From Phyllobacterium sp. 628 (lineage in GTDB: Bacteria > Pseudomonadota > Alphaproteobacteria > Rhizobiales > Rhizobiaceae): 64,000 nt of DNA. A program made the position numbers and the translations under genes. The notes beneath the pieces were generated by a model. The model had not been told where the DNA came from. It did not search any database and was given only the letters and a program-made list of their open reading frames with translations. The stretch lies in assembly GCF_014189505.1 (NCBI RefSeq), contig NZ_CP050303.1, positions 547,709 to 611,708 on the forward strand, given 5' to 3'. Positions 26,273 to 34,333 of the stretch are shown one piece after another. Positions within the stretch are counted from its first letter, which is position 1. Each line of letters starts with the position of its first letter.

Positions 26273-27145
26273 ATGCGCTATGTCCAGCTTCGCGCCTTTC
26301 ATCACGTCGCCATCTGCGGCGGATTTTCCCGGGCGGCAGAAATGCTGTTCCTCACGCAACCCGCAATTTCCGATCAGGTGCGCAAGCTGGAAGAGGAATA
26401 TGACATCCTGCTTTTCAACCGGAACAAGAAACAGGTTACGCTGACGGAAGCCGGACAACGGCTTCTGGAAATTACCCACCGCATGTTCGATACGGAACAG
26501 CAGGCACTGGAGCTACTTTCGGAATCCCGGGCCCTCCGCGCAGGCACATTGCGCATCGTTGCTGATGCGGCGCACCATCTTCTGCACATTCTCGGCACAT
26601 TTCGCGAAAGATATCCCGGTATTCAGGTTTCCGTACGTGCAGGCAATACGGAGACTGTGATCAGCAGTCTCTACAGCTATGAGGCTGATATCGGCGTTCT
26701 CGGCGAAATTCCTACCGGGCGTGACTTCGAGATATTGAAACTGAATTCAACGCCGATTGTCGCTTTCGTCTCCACCGAACATCCGCTAGCCGCGGCCAAA
26801 TCGCTGACACTGGAAGAACTGACGCGCCTTCCGCTCGTCATGCGCGAGCGCGGTTCGAAAACCCGGCAAAAATTGCAGGATCGCGCTGCCAGCATGGGCT
26901 TTGACCTCAAACCGGCCATCGAGGCGGAAGGCCGCGAAGCAGTCCGCGAAATTGTGGCATCCGGTGCAGGCATCGGCTTTGTTTCCTCTGCCGAGTTCGG
27001 TCAGGACAGCCGCCTTGTGCAAATTCCCATCGCCGGACCCGAAGTGCTGATGGACGAAGCACTTATCTGTCTGCGCGAGCGCAGCGCGGGCAAACTGGTA
27101 CGGGTGTTTCTGGATATCGCAAAGTCACTGGCGCCGACGTCTTAG
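26273..27145 (+). CDS. LysR family regulator of the phn genes
   Basis: Transcription factor of 290 aa. The N-terminal helix-turn-helix is RYVQLRAFHHVAICGGFSRA with AAEMLFLTQPAISDQVRKLE; the remainder is the two-lobed substrate-binding domain. ATG 26273 has GGGAG about 8 bases upstream and is favoured over ATG 26255. It is divergent from phnW, the classical position for the LysR activator of aminophosphonate use, and shares an AT-rich gap with a dyad operator candidate. The 3' end overlaps the convergent flavoenzyme gene by four bases. Its effector (perhaps 2-aminoethylphosphonate) is inference. Confidence 0.87.
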   Translation: MRYVQLRAFHHVAICGGFSRAAEMLFLTQPAISDQVRKLEEEYDILLFNRNKKQVTLTEAGQRLLEITHRMFDTEQQALELLSESRALRAGTLRIVADAAHHLLHILGTFRERYPGIQVSVRAGNTETVISSLYSYEADIGVLGEIPTGRDFEILKLNSTPIVAFVSTEHPLAAAKSLTLEELTRLPLVMRERGSKTRQKLQDRAASMGFDLKPAIEAEGREAVREIVASGAGIGFVSSAEFGQDSRLVQIPIAGPEVLMDEALICLRERSAGKLVRVFLDIAKSLAPTS

Positions 27146-29619
27146 GCCGCAGCCTGCACTTTGACGATGTCAGCTTTTACCCGGTCGGACTTGGGATCAT
27201 ACGGACTGCGCAGATGCGCCGTTGCCGGATAGAGTTCACCAGCCAGATCGATGGAGAAACTGCCGCTTTCGATGAATTCCCTGCTGACACCATCGGGGTT
27301 TTCGATCAAAGCAAGCGCCACCGAGCGGCCCAGTGTATGGCCGTACGCACCCGAGCGCACCTCGCCGACTGGCTTGCCATCTCGCAGGATGAGTTCGCCG
27401 CCCCACAGCATCGGAGTTGCGTCATCCACGGTGAACTGTACGATGCGCCTGTGTGGCGCGCCCTTGGCCTTGGCTGTGATGAGGGCTTCCTTGCCAAGGA
27501 ACCCGTTGGGCTTGTCAAGGGCAACAGCAAAAGCCAGACCCGCTTCAAACGGATTGATATCGGGTGTCAGCTCCCGGCTCCAGGCACGGAAACCCTTCTC
27601 AAGGCGCAATGCTTCCAGCGCGTAGTAACCCGCATCGATAAGCCCCAGATCGTCACCCGCTTTGTGCAAGGTTTCATACACACCAACGGCAAATTCCGTC
27701 GGCACGATCAGTTCCCAACCAAGTTCACCGACATAGGTCATGCGGTTGGCATAGGCCGTGGCATAACCGATATCGATTTCACGGATCGTTGCAAACGGGA
27801 AGCCGTCATTGGACAAGTCGGCTGACGTAACCTTGCTCAGAATGTCGCGCGAGTTCGGGCCCATCAGCGCAAGGACGCAATAGGATGATGTGACATCCGT
27901 CAGGTGAGCATGCCAATCGGCCGGTGTGTTTTTGCGGATCCAGTCGGCATCGTGCACGGCCTGCGCCGAGCCCGTTATGATCAGGAACTTATCAGCCGCA
28001 ATGCGCATCACGGTCAAATCGGTTTCATAGCCGCCGCGCTCATTCAACATGCCCGTATAGACAGAACGGCCAATCTCGACATCGATCTCTGCAGCGCAGA
28101 TGCGATTGAGCGCCGCACAGGCATCCTGTCCCTGGAACAACAATTTCGCAAAGGACGTTTGATCGAAAAGCGCAGCGGCTTCTCGGGTTGCCTTCATTTC
28201 GCGCTTCACGGCATTATGCCAGTTCTGGCGGCCAAAAGCATATTGGGTTTCCGGTTTCTCACCCGAAACAGCAAACCAGTTGGGCCGTTCCCAGCCCATT
28301 TTCGAACCAAAACATGCGCCTTTGGCCGCAAGACGATCATAGAGCGGCGAGCGGCGGAAAGGACGCGCCGTGTCCAATTCACGGTTTGGCCAAGGCATGG
28401 CGTAATGCAGGCCGAGCGTTTCCTTGACACGGTCATGCAACCAGCGCGGATTGTTGTTGAACGAGGCGAAGCGGCGAATATCGACCGGCCACAAATCCAT
28501 GGTCGGCGCACCGTTGACGATCCATTCGGCCAGCGCCCTGCCCGCACCGCCAGCACTGGCAATCCCCATGGAATTGAAACCCGCACCGACAAAGAAATTC
28601 TTCAGCTCCGGCGCCTCGCCAAGAATGAAGTTATTGTCGGGCGTAAAACTTTCCGGACCGTTGTAGAACTTGCGGACCTCTGCACGTTCGAGCTGCGGCA
28701 CACGGATCAGCGCATTCTGCATCAATATTTCAAACTGGTCCCAATCATCTGGCAGCAACGCGAACTCGAAATTCTCCGGAATGCCATTCATACCCCACGG
28801 CTTGGCTTCCGGCTCAAACCCGCCCATGACAAGGCCGCCAACTTCTTCCTTGAAATAGATATAACCGTCGGGATCGCGCAGGACCGGAAGATCCGTATGA
28901 ACACTCTCGATTTTTCCCGTGACGATATACATGTGCTCAGCCGAATGCAGCGGAACAGATACGCCGCACATCAGCCCCACCTGCCGGGCCCACTGGCCAG
29001 CGCAATTAACGACGATCTCGGCTGCTATATTGCCCTGATCGGTTTCGACACCGCAGGCGACGCCGTTCTTGACAGTGATACCCGAAACCTTCACCCGCTC
29101 GATAACGCGGGCACCACGATTGCGGGCGCCTTTAGCAAGGGATTGCGTCAGATCGGTTGGATTGGCTTTGCCATCTCCCGGCAGCCAGACCGCGCCAACC
29201 AGATCATCTGACGCCATGACCGGCCAGATGTCTGCGGCTTCCCTTGGTGACACAACATCCACATCCACGCCCTGCGCGCGCGCCGAGGCAGCCGTCCGCT
29301 TAAGAACAGTCATGCGGTCCTGCGTGCGGGCAACCGCCAGGGAACCGCAGTTTTTCCAGCCTGTAGCCAGTCCGGTTTCTGCTTCGAGTTCACTGTAAAG
29401 CTTGGTCGAATATTTGATCAGTCCGGTCATATTGGCATGACTGCGAAGCTGACCGACAAGACCCGCCGCGTGCCATGTTGTGCCGCCGCTGAGCTGACCC
29501 TGCTCCAGAAGAACCACATCGGTCCAGCCCAGTTTGGTCAAGTGATAGGCGACCGAGCAGCCGATAATGCCGCCCCCTATAATGACCACACGCGCCTGTG
29601 TTGGAAAAGCTTTTGCCAT
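27142..29619 (-). CDS. FAD-dependent oxidoreductase/aminomethyltransferase, dimethylglycine/sarcosine dehydrogenase type
   Basis: Large two-part enzyme of 825 aa. The N-terminal half is a D-amino-acid-oxidase-type flavin domain (VVIIGGGIIGCSVAYHLTKL at ~11-30; GGTTWHAAGLVGQLR holds the usual flavin-linking His region). A short middle domain and a GcvT-like folate-binding half follow (GRSVYTGMLNERGGYETDLT and KPVGEVRSGAYGHTLG). Such enzymes demethylate dimethylglycine or sarcosine, pass the C1 unit to tetrahydrofolate and feed electrons to ETF. No signal peptide. It sits between the phn regulator and a DeoR gene; a DNA motif shared with the ABC transporter at 31054 suggests joint control with uptake of a methylated amino acid. 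Confidence 0.85.
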   Translation of the reverse strand: MAKAFPTQARVVIIGGGIIGCSVAYHLTKLGWTDVVLLEQGQLSGGTTWHAAGLVGQLRSHANMTGLIKYSTKLYSELEAETGLATGWKNCGSLAVARTQDRMTVLKRTAASARAQGVDVDVVSPREAADIWPVMASDDLVGAVWLPGDGKANPTDLTQSLAKGARNRGARVIERVKVSGITVKNGVACGVETDQGNIAAEIVVNCAGQWARQVGLMCGVSVPLHSAEHMYIVTGKIESVHTDLPVLRDPDGYIYFKEEVGGLVMGGFEPEAKPWGMNGIPENFEFALLPDDWDQFEILMQNALIRVPQLERAEVRKFYNGPESFTPDNNFILGEAPELKNFFVGAGFNSMGIASAGGAGRALAEWIVNGAPTMDLWPVDIRRFASFNNNPRWLHDRVKETLGLHYAMPWPNRELDTARPFRRSPLYDRLAAKGACFGSKMGWERPNWFAVSGEKPETQYAFGRQNWHNAVKREMKATREAAALFDQTSFAKLLFQGQDACAALNRICAAEIDVEIGRSVYTGMLNERGGYETDLTVMRIAADKFLIITGSAQAVHDADWIRKNTPADWHAHLTDVTSSYCVLALMGPNSRDILSKVTSADLSNDGFPFATIREIDIGYATAYANRMTYVGELGWELIVPTEFAVGVYETLHKAGDDLGLIDAGYYALEALRLEKGFRAWSRELTPDINPFEAGLAFAVALDKPNGFLGKEALITAKAKGAPHRRIVQFTVDDATPMLWGGELILRDGKPVGEVRSGAYGHTLGRSVALALIENPDGVSREFIESGSFSIDLAGELYPATAHLRSPYDPKSDRVKADIVKVQAAA

Positions 29620-29686
29620 GACGATCCACCCATCAAAAGAGATGAGCCAACCTAAGCATACAAATGCAATAAATCAACAATAAAAG

Positions 29687-29705
29687 TCACATTATGCAAC
29701 ATTTA
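29687..29705. promoter_or_regulatory. Shared motif, candidate DeoR operator A
   Basis: TCACATTATGCAACATTTA-type sequence upstream of the flavoenzyme gene (start 29619), overlapping the last codon of the DeoR gene. A near copy (18 of 19 bases) occurs at 30633-30651 upstream of the amino-acid ABC operon. The two copies flank the DeoR gene, so it is a reasonable candidate for their ligand. Confidence 0.5.
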
Positions 29706-30497
29706 TTCAAGAGGAAATATAAGCCCTATCCCCTTGTCGGTCAGAATATCGAACAAAATATCGCCCGGTTTTTGATCGGTTACAATGGCGGCGGCAATAT
29801 GTGAATCCGCAATCCTGAGCGGCGTTGATCGTCCGAACTTGGAACTATCGATGACAAAATAGGCCTTTTGCACCAGAGCCAGCATACGCGACCGCAGCAC
29901 TGAGCCGGCCTTGGTAAAATCGGTGACATCGCCTTCAGGCGTCACGGCGCCTCCACCCAGAAATGCTATATCTATGCGAAATGCTTCCGCAGCCTGCAGA
30001 ACATCCATACCGGAAGCAGCTTCCTCGTCGGGATTGATCTCTCCGCCCAGAATATGCACCCGGACATTGGGGAGGTGGCACATGAAAAGCGCAATTGCCA
30101 GACTGGATGTACAGACGGTCAGGGGTTGACGTAAGGCGCCGAGCGCATGCGCCACGGCCAAAGTAGTTGTGCCTGAATCGAGGAAAACAACCATATCCGG
30201 CTTGACCAAAGCGGCCGCAAGCTTGCCGATTTCGGCTTTGCCTCGGGCGTTCTCACGTGCGCGTTCACTTAATCCCGGCTCAACCGCATCAAGCCGCGCC
30301 GCGCCGCCATGGATCAGCTCGAATTGACCCTTGTCAGCGAGTATTTTCAGATCACGCCTGATGGTTTCACGCGACACATCAAAAAATCGGGCCAGATCGG
30401 CGATGCTGACAGAACCATCCGCCGCAACCCGTTTGAGAATTTCGTCGTGACGGCGGGGAGCAAGAGCCCGGCTTGCCTGGGGATTGGATTCAGACAT
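29703..30497 (-). CDS. DeoR/GlpR family transcriptional regulator
   Basis: Repressor-type protein of 264 aa. The N-terminal winged helix contains RRHDEILKRVAADGSVSIAD and FFDVSRETIRRDLKIL, the family signature; the C-terminal sugar-phosphate-isomerase-like sensor domain contains VFLDSGTTTLAVAHAL and the conserved DKG near the end. Family members usually sense phosphorylated sugars, but some control amine or amino-acid genes. It lies between the flavoenzyme gene (same strand, 83 bases downstream) and a divergent ABC importer, with matching 19-base motifs at both borders. Confidence 0.88.
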   Translation of the reverse strand: MSESNPQASRALAPRRHDEILKRVAADGSVSIADLARFFDVSRETIRRDLKILADKGQFELIHGGAARLDAVEPGLSERARENARGKAEIGKLAAALVKPDMVVFLDSGTTTLAVAHALGALRQPLTVCTSSLAIALFMCHLPNVRVHILGGEINPDEEAASGMDVLQAAEAFRIDIAFLGGGAVTPEGDVTDFTKAGSVLRSRMLALVQKAYFVIDSSKFGRSTPLRIADSHIAAAIVTDQKPGDILFDILTDKGIGLIFPLE

Positions 30498-30632
30498 GAC
30501 AACACATGGATAGCAAGTCTTCCCTATTGCGAGGATCGGCAGAGTTTATCTGTTCACGGTCAATCCGTCTGGAATGATGCGGCTACGCAAATCACCTCAA
30601 ACACCCTCATTGGACAAGCTACAGTAAGGCTA

Positions 30633-30651
30633 TCACATTTTGCAACATTTT
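30633..30651. promoter_or_regulatory. Shared motif, candidate DeoR operator B
   Basis: TCACATTTTGCAACATTTT, matching 29687-29705 at 18 of the 19 compared positions. It lies about 40 bases upstream of the extended -10 at 30691, a position where a bound protein could block or assist RNA polymerase on the ABC operon promoter, and about 140 bases upstream of the deoR start. Confidence 0.5.
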
Positions 30652-30690
30652 ACACACAAACCCGGATAGGTTCGGGCCTATTTGAACACT

Positions 30691-30698
30691 TGTATAAT
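30691..30698 (+). promoter_or_regulatory. Candidate extended -10 promoter of the amino-acid ABC operon
   Basis: TGTATAAT is a perfect extended -10 element. The -35 region 17 bases upstream (GTTCGG) is weak, as is usual with extended -10 promoters. It would give a leader of about 350 bases before the binding-protein start at 31054. Confidence 0.45.
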
Positions 30699-30713
30699 TA
30701 AAACATGGGGCAT

Positions 30714-30741
30714 AGGGTATGGAGTATGGAGTATGGAGTAT
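30714..30741. repeat. Four-unit 7-base tandem repeat
   Basis: Three perfect GGAGTAT units (30721-30741), preceded by one degenerate copy AGGGTAT (30714-30720). They lie about 20-40 bases after the candidate -10, i.e. at the very start of the predicted leader, where copy-number change could alter transcript start or folding. Confidence 0.8.
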
Positions 30742-31053
30742 CAGAAAGAATTTCTCTTATTTTTTTCTCTTTATGAAAGTTTGCCCATTTGCGGGATCAT
30801 CTCGACCAGACCGATCTTTATCGGGTCACCAGCGAACTGATACCGGGGGTCGGTGACTTGGGGGAAATCGCACGGACCGAAACTTTTGTCGTAATGACAT
30901 CCTGCAATAAATGGGTGAGTTTACCTGCTGGCTGCTGGTCCGAGGAGACCGACGTGGTAGCGGGCGAAGGGAATATTTAGAGCATCCCGTCCAAGGAGGT
31001 TGGATACATAAGAAACGCCTTGAAACAGGCGATATATAACAAGGGGAACCAAA

Positions 31054-31842
31054 ATGAAGATTGCCAATTTATTTGTTGCAGGTCTCGCGCTGATGGGTAT
31101 CACCAGTGCGGCAAATGCTGGAACACTCGACGATATCGTTAAACGCGGTGAGCTAAGAGTGGCCGTGCAAACACAAGGCCCACCCTTCTCGATGGTTGAT
31201 CAAGCAGGTAAGCGCACCGGCAGTTCTGTTGAACTCGCCGAATTGATGGCCAAGGAAATGGGTGTCAAGATTACCTTTCTGGATTTTGACTGGGATGGCC
31301 TGATTCCGGCACTCCTTTCCAGCAAGGCTGATCTGCTTGTGGCTGACATGACGCCGACACTGCCGCGCGCCATGAAAGTGGCTTTCACCAAACCCTTCAT
31401 GTTTACCGGCAGCACAGTCTTTTCCAAGGCTGGCAGCAAATTCACCACGCTCGAATCCTGTAAGGCAGCCGGCACAAAGATTGCAGTCCTGCTGGGGGCA
31501 ACCGGTGAAAAGGTGGCCAAGGCAACCTTCCCCGAGGCCGACATCAAGAGCTACAAAGGTGGCGGCCCGCTCCTGCTTGATGCGGTGAACAATGGTCAGG
31601 CCGATTGCGGCGTCAATGACGTGTCCGCAGTCAAGGGACAGTCAGCCGCCTATCCCGCAGATACGTTCACGATTATGCCTGAAGTCTTGTCAAAGGAACC
31701 ACTGGCTTTTGCCACGCGCTACGATGAACAGGATTTGCTGATCTGGATGAACCTTTTCCTCGACCAGGTCGCAATCGACGGACGCTTGCAGAAGAACCTC
31801 GATTACTGGGTCAATTCTGACGCCTGGAAAAAAGACCACTAA
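31054..31842 (+). CDS. Polar amino-acid ABC transporter substrate-binding protein
   Basis: Periplasmic binding protein of 262 aa. MKIANLFVAGLALMGITSAA with an ANA cleavage site near residue 22 is the signal peptide. The mature start TLDDIVKRGELRVAVQTQGP and the motif LLVADMTPTLPRAMKVAFTK are typical of family 3 (HisJ/GlnH) proteins. GGGG in AAGGGGAACCAAA lies 6-7 bases upstream of the ATG. It is the first gene of a four-gene importer but is separated from the permeases by a MITE-like palindrome. The ligand cannot be read from sequence; the nearby flavoenzyme hints at an N-methylated amino acid. Confidence 0.9.
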   Translation: MKIANLFVAGLALMGITSAANAGTLDDIVKRGELRVAVQTQGPPFSMVDQAGKRTGSSVELAELMAKEMGVKITFLDFDWDGLIPALLSSKADLLVADMTPTLPRAMKVAFTKPFMFTGSTVFSKAGSKFTTLESCKAAGTKIAVLLGATGEKVAKATFPEADIKSYKGGGPLLLDAVNNGQADCGVNDVSAVKGQSAAYPADTFTIMPEVLSKEPLAFATRYDEQDLLIWMNLFLDQVAIDGRLQKNLDYWVNSDAWKKDH

Positions 31843-31915
31843 GCAGAACCGATGGTCGCGCGCGCTCCTTGAAACGCCTGCGCGACCGTTCAGATTCCCG
31901 TATCACCCCATCCGC

Positions 31916-32192
31916 CTAGAGCAAGTTTTGTTTATTTGGAGCCGTTCTGCCGGAGGGAATTTGTGGGCAAGAGCAAGGGGTTTGACGAGCCCGATGTTTA
32001 CCCATCGGGCGAAGTCAAAGCCCGCAGGAATTGGACCAAATTCACCCGGCCCTTCGGGTTTCCGGCTGGCGGACACCCACTTTGTCAGGCAGCTTCGTCC
32101 GATGGGTAAACATCGACCTTGCTACCTTACGCGTGGATTGTCTCGCCATCCGAGAAACAGAACTGGCTTCGAATAAACAAAATTTGCTCTAG
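31916..32192. mobile_element. MITE-like palindromic element (about 277 bases)
   Basis: Outer inverted repeats TAGAGCAAGTTTTGTTTATT (31917-31936) and its complement at 32172-32191 match at 19 of 20 positions. An inner pair at 31992-32014 and 32093-32115 matches at 22 of 23 positions around CGATGTTTACCCATCGG. CTAG stands at both outer ends, the target that IS630-family transposases use with TA duplication, though CTAG is also part of the repeat. There is no transposase gene. It fills most of the gap between the binding-protein stop (31842) and first permease start (32216). Classed as a non-autonomous element by structure; its family is unproven. Confidence 0.7.
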
Positions 32193-32215
32193 CCGCCTGA
32201 GGGATTACCCCAGAC

Positions 32216-32893
32216 ATGCTTGAAAACTTCAGTTTTCGCACCATCGTGGAATATCTGCCTTTGTTCGGGCATGGTTTTCTTGCGACGCTTTGGCTTTCCA
32301 TTGTTTCTTTCGCTGGAGCGCTGGCCGTCGGCATAATATTGTGCGCCATGAATTTGCAGCGCTCGCGCCTGTCGCAAATTCCCGCCAAAATGTATATCGA
32401 CGCCATTCGCGCCACCCCGTTGCTGGCGCAGCTGTATTTTCTCTATTTCGGCTTGCCCCGACTTGGCATTGTTTTGCCGGAACTTGTCGTTGGCATTCTC
32501 GCGCTATCGCTGAACAGCGGCGCCTACATTGCCGAAATCATCCGCGCAGGCATTCTGTCCATCTCGCGCGGACAAGTGGAGGCAGGTGTTGCTTCAGGAA
32601 TGACCTATACGCAGCGCATGCGTCTCGTCGTACTGCCTCAGGCGTTTCGCGTGACCATTCCACCCCTGCTTGGACAGGCCATAGTGCTGGTGAAAGATTC
32701 CGCGCTGCTCTCGCTGATCTCAGTCTCGGAGCTAACCCGTGCCGGACAGTTGCTCGCTTCTGACCGCTTCATGCCGGCCGAGGGCTTCATTACCACGGCA
32801 GCCTGCTACCTCCTGCTTTACTATGGATTGAAGGGGCTCGCAGCCTTGTCCGGGCGATGGCTTGGCGTACGGCCAGTGGGGAGCCGAACATGA
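32216..32893 (+). CDS. Amino-acid ABC transporter permease (first)
   Basis: Inner-membrane permease of 225 aa, HisM/HisQ family. About five hydrophobic helices; the family signature region with AYIAEIIRAGILSISRGQVE and EAGVASGMTYTQRMRLVVLP forms the loop that docks to the ATPase. Its stop overlaps the next permease start by four bases (ATGA). The ATG is only 24 bases after the right end of the MITE-like element, so its ribosome-binding region (GAGGGATTACCCCAGAC) lies just outside that element. Confidence 0.9.
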   Translation: MLENFSFRTIVEYLPLFGHGFLATLWLSIVSFAGALAVGIILCAMNLQRSRLSQIPAKMYIDAIRATPLLAQLYFLYFGLPRLGIVLPELVVGILALSLNSGAYIAEIIRAGILSISRGQVEAGVASGMTYTQRMRLVVLPQAFRVTIPPLLGQAIVLVKDSALLSLISVSELTRAGQLLASDRFMPAEGFITTAACYLLLYYGLKGLAALSGRWLGVRPVGSRT

Positions 32894-33564
32894 TCTGGCA
32901 ACAATTCCAAAGCCTCATCGGCAGCTATCCCTTGGCCCTGCGCGGTCTTGGCATGACTGTCATGCTTTCATTGATCAGTCTCGTGCTTGGTACATTGCTC
33001 GGTTTCGGCCTCGGCATCCTGCGAACCGGCGGCAACCAATTGATCAGCCGGTTAATTGGCGCCTGGGTCGATCTGATCCGGGGAACACCGTTTCTGGTTC
33101 AGATTTTCCTGATATTCTTTATTCTGCCGGAAATCGGTATCGAACTCGATGCTTTCACCGCTGGTATTATTGCCCTCTCCAATCTGGCAGCATGTTTTAT
33201 TTGCGAGATTGTCGCTGCAGGCATTCGTGCAGTTCCAACCGGACAGGTTGAAGCGGCGCTGGCATCGGGTCTTTCACGCTGGCAACGCATGCGGCGAGTG
33301 GTGTTACCACAGGCCATGCGAATCTCCCTGCCGCCGCTCGTTGGCCAGTATGTCCTTCTTATCAAGGATTCCTCTGTTGTCTCCGCCATCGGATTGACAG
33401 ACCTTACCCAGGTAGGCTGGCTCGTAGTGCAGCGTGTCCCCAATGGGCTCCTTGTTTTTGCCATTGTTGGCATCGGTTATTTCGCCGTGTGTTACCCGCT
33501 CATTCTGCTCGCCCGCAGGCTCGAACGCCGCATGGGTGCCGCCCATGGCGAGGTGCAATTGTGA
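32890..33564 (+). CDS. Amino-acid ABC transporter permease (second)
   Basis: Inner-membrane permease of 224 aa and heteromeric partner of the preceding one. FICEIVAAGIRAVPTGQVEA and EAALASGLSRWQRMRRVVLP are the corresponding docking motifs. ATG 32890 lies in an ATGA overlap with the preceding stop and has GGGAG six bases upstream; an in-frame earlier ATG at 32857 is unlikely. It ends 36 bases before the ATPase gene. Confidence 0.9.
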   Translation: MIWQQFQSLIGSYPLALRGLGMTVMLSLISLVLGTLLGFGLGILRTGGNQLISRLIGAWVDLIRGTPFLVQIFLIFFILPEIGIELDAFTAGIIALSNLAACFICEIVAAGIRAVPTGQVEAALASGLSRWQRMRRVVLPQAMRISLPPLVGQYVLLIKDSSVVSAIGLTDLTQVGWLVVQRVPNGLLVFAIVGIGYFAVCYPLILLARRLERRMGAAHGEVQL

Positions 33565-33600
33565 AAACCGGCAGACACTCCATCAAAGAAGGTAATCAGC

Positions 33601-34329
33601 ATGATTGAGTTTCGCGGCGTCAACAAATGGTTTGGAGCGCTTCACGTCCTCAAGGATATTACGCTCAGCGTCGAACCCCGCGAAGTCGTCGTGGTCTGTG
33701 GTCCCAGCGGGTCGGGCAAAAGCACGCTGATCCGCTGCGTCAACGGTCTTGAATCAACACGTGACGGCGATCTCGTCGTTGATGGCCAGCGTATTGGCGA
33801 CCCCGCCACAGACATGACGCTGTTGCGTACTGAGGTTGGTTTCGTCTTCCAGTCGTTCAATCTTTATCCGCATAAGACCGCGCTGGAGAATGTCACGCTC
33901 GCCCCGATCCACGTGCGGAAAATTCCCCGCGCCACCGCTGAAGCCGCCGGACGCGAATTGCTGGCAAAGGTTGGGCTGGCCGACAAATTCAATTCTTATC
34001 CGTCCGAACTCTCCGGCGGACAACAGCAGCGTGTGGCCATCGCCCGCTGCCTCTGCATGCGCCCGAAGATCATGTTGTTTGATGAACCCACTTCGGCGCT
34101 CGATCCCGAGATGATCAGCGAAGTGCTGGATGTCATGGTCGGCGTCGCCGAAGAAGGCATGACAATGATGGTCGTCACGCACGAAATGGGCTTTGCCCGC
34201 AAGGTCGCCCAGCGTGTGGTGTTCATGGATGCGGGCGCTATCGTCGAAAGCGGAACCCCGGAAGAGTTTTTCTCGCATCCGAAGACCGATCGCAGCCGCG
34301 CATTCCTGAGTAAAATCCTGCGCCATTGA
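33601..34329 (+). CDS. Amino-acid ABC transporter ATP-binding protein (GlnQ/HisP type)
   Basis: ATPase of 242 aa energising the importer at 31054-33564. Walker A GPSGSGKST, Q-loop VFQSFNLYPHKTALEN, signature LSGGQQQR, Walker B IMLFDEPTSALDPE and switch His in VTHEMGFA are all intact. Length is typical for the polar amino-acid class, with no regulatory extension. AAGG lies about 10 bases upstream of the ATG. It ends four bases before the convergent LysR gene, so transcripts of the two must meet here; I see no strong terminator between them. Confidence 0.92.
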   Translation: MIEFRGVNKWFGALHVLKDITLSVEPREVVVVCGPSGSGKSTLIRCVNGLESTRDGDLVVDGQRIGDPATDMTLLRTEVGFVFQSFNLYPHKTALENVTLAPIHVRKIPRATAEAAGRELLAKVGLADKFNSYPSELSGGQQQRVAIARCLCMRPKIMLFDEPTSALDPEMISEVLDVMVGVAEEGMTMMVVTHEMGFARKVAQRVVFMDAGAIVESGTPEEFFSHPKTDRSRAFLSKILRH

Positions 34330-34333
34330 GCGC

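Larger units (their letters stand above)
30498..31053. other. 556-base intergenic region upstream of the amino-acid ABC operon
   Basis: No credible gene here. It holds operator candidate B (30633-30651), an extended -10 (30691-30698), a short tandem repeat (30714-30741) and a long untranslated leader before the binding-protein gene. From 30780 to 31040 the sequence looks more coding-like in base composition, but the small open frames have no Shine-Dalgarno sequence or recognisable product. Confidence 0.6.

Noticed and set aside
27904..29211. Long plus-strand open frame (435 codons)
   Set aside because: It is antisense to the flavoenzyme gene, has no ribosome-binding site or family resemblance, and is explained by codon bias of the real gene.
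30789..30980. 63-codon open frame upstream of the amino-acid binding protein
   Set aside because: No Shine-Dalgarno sequence, no recognisable product; lies in the predicted leader.
31843..32215. Riboswitch or small RNA gene in the ABC operon gap
   Set aside because: The nested inverted repeats with CTAG ends fit a MITE-like element better; no known riboswitch core is recognisable.
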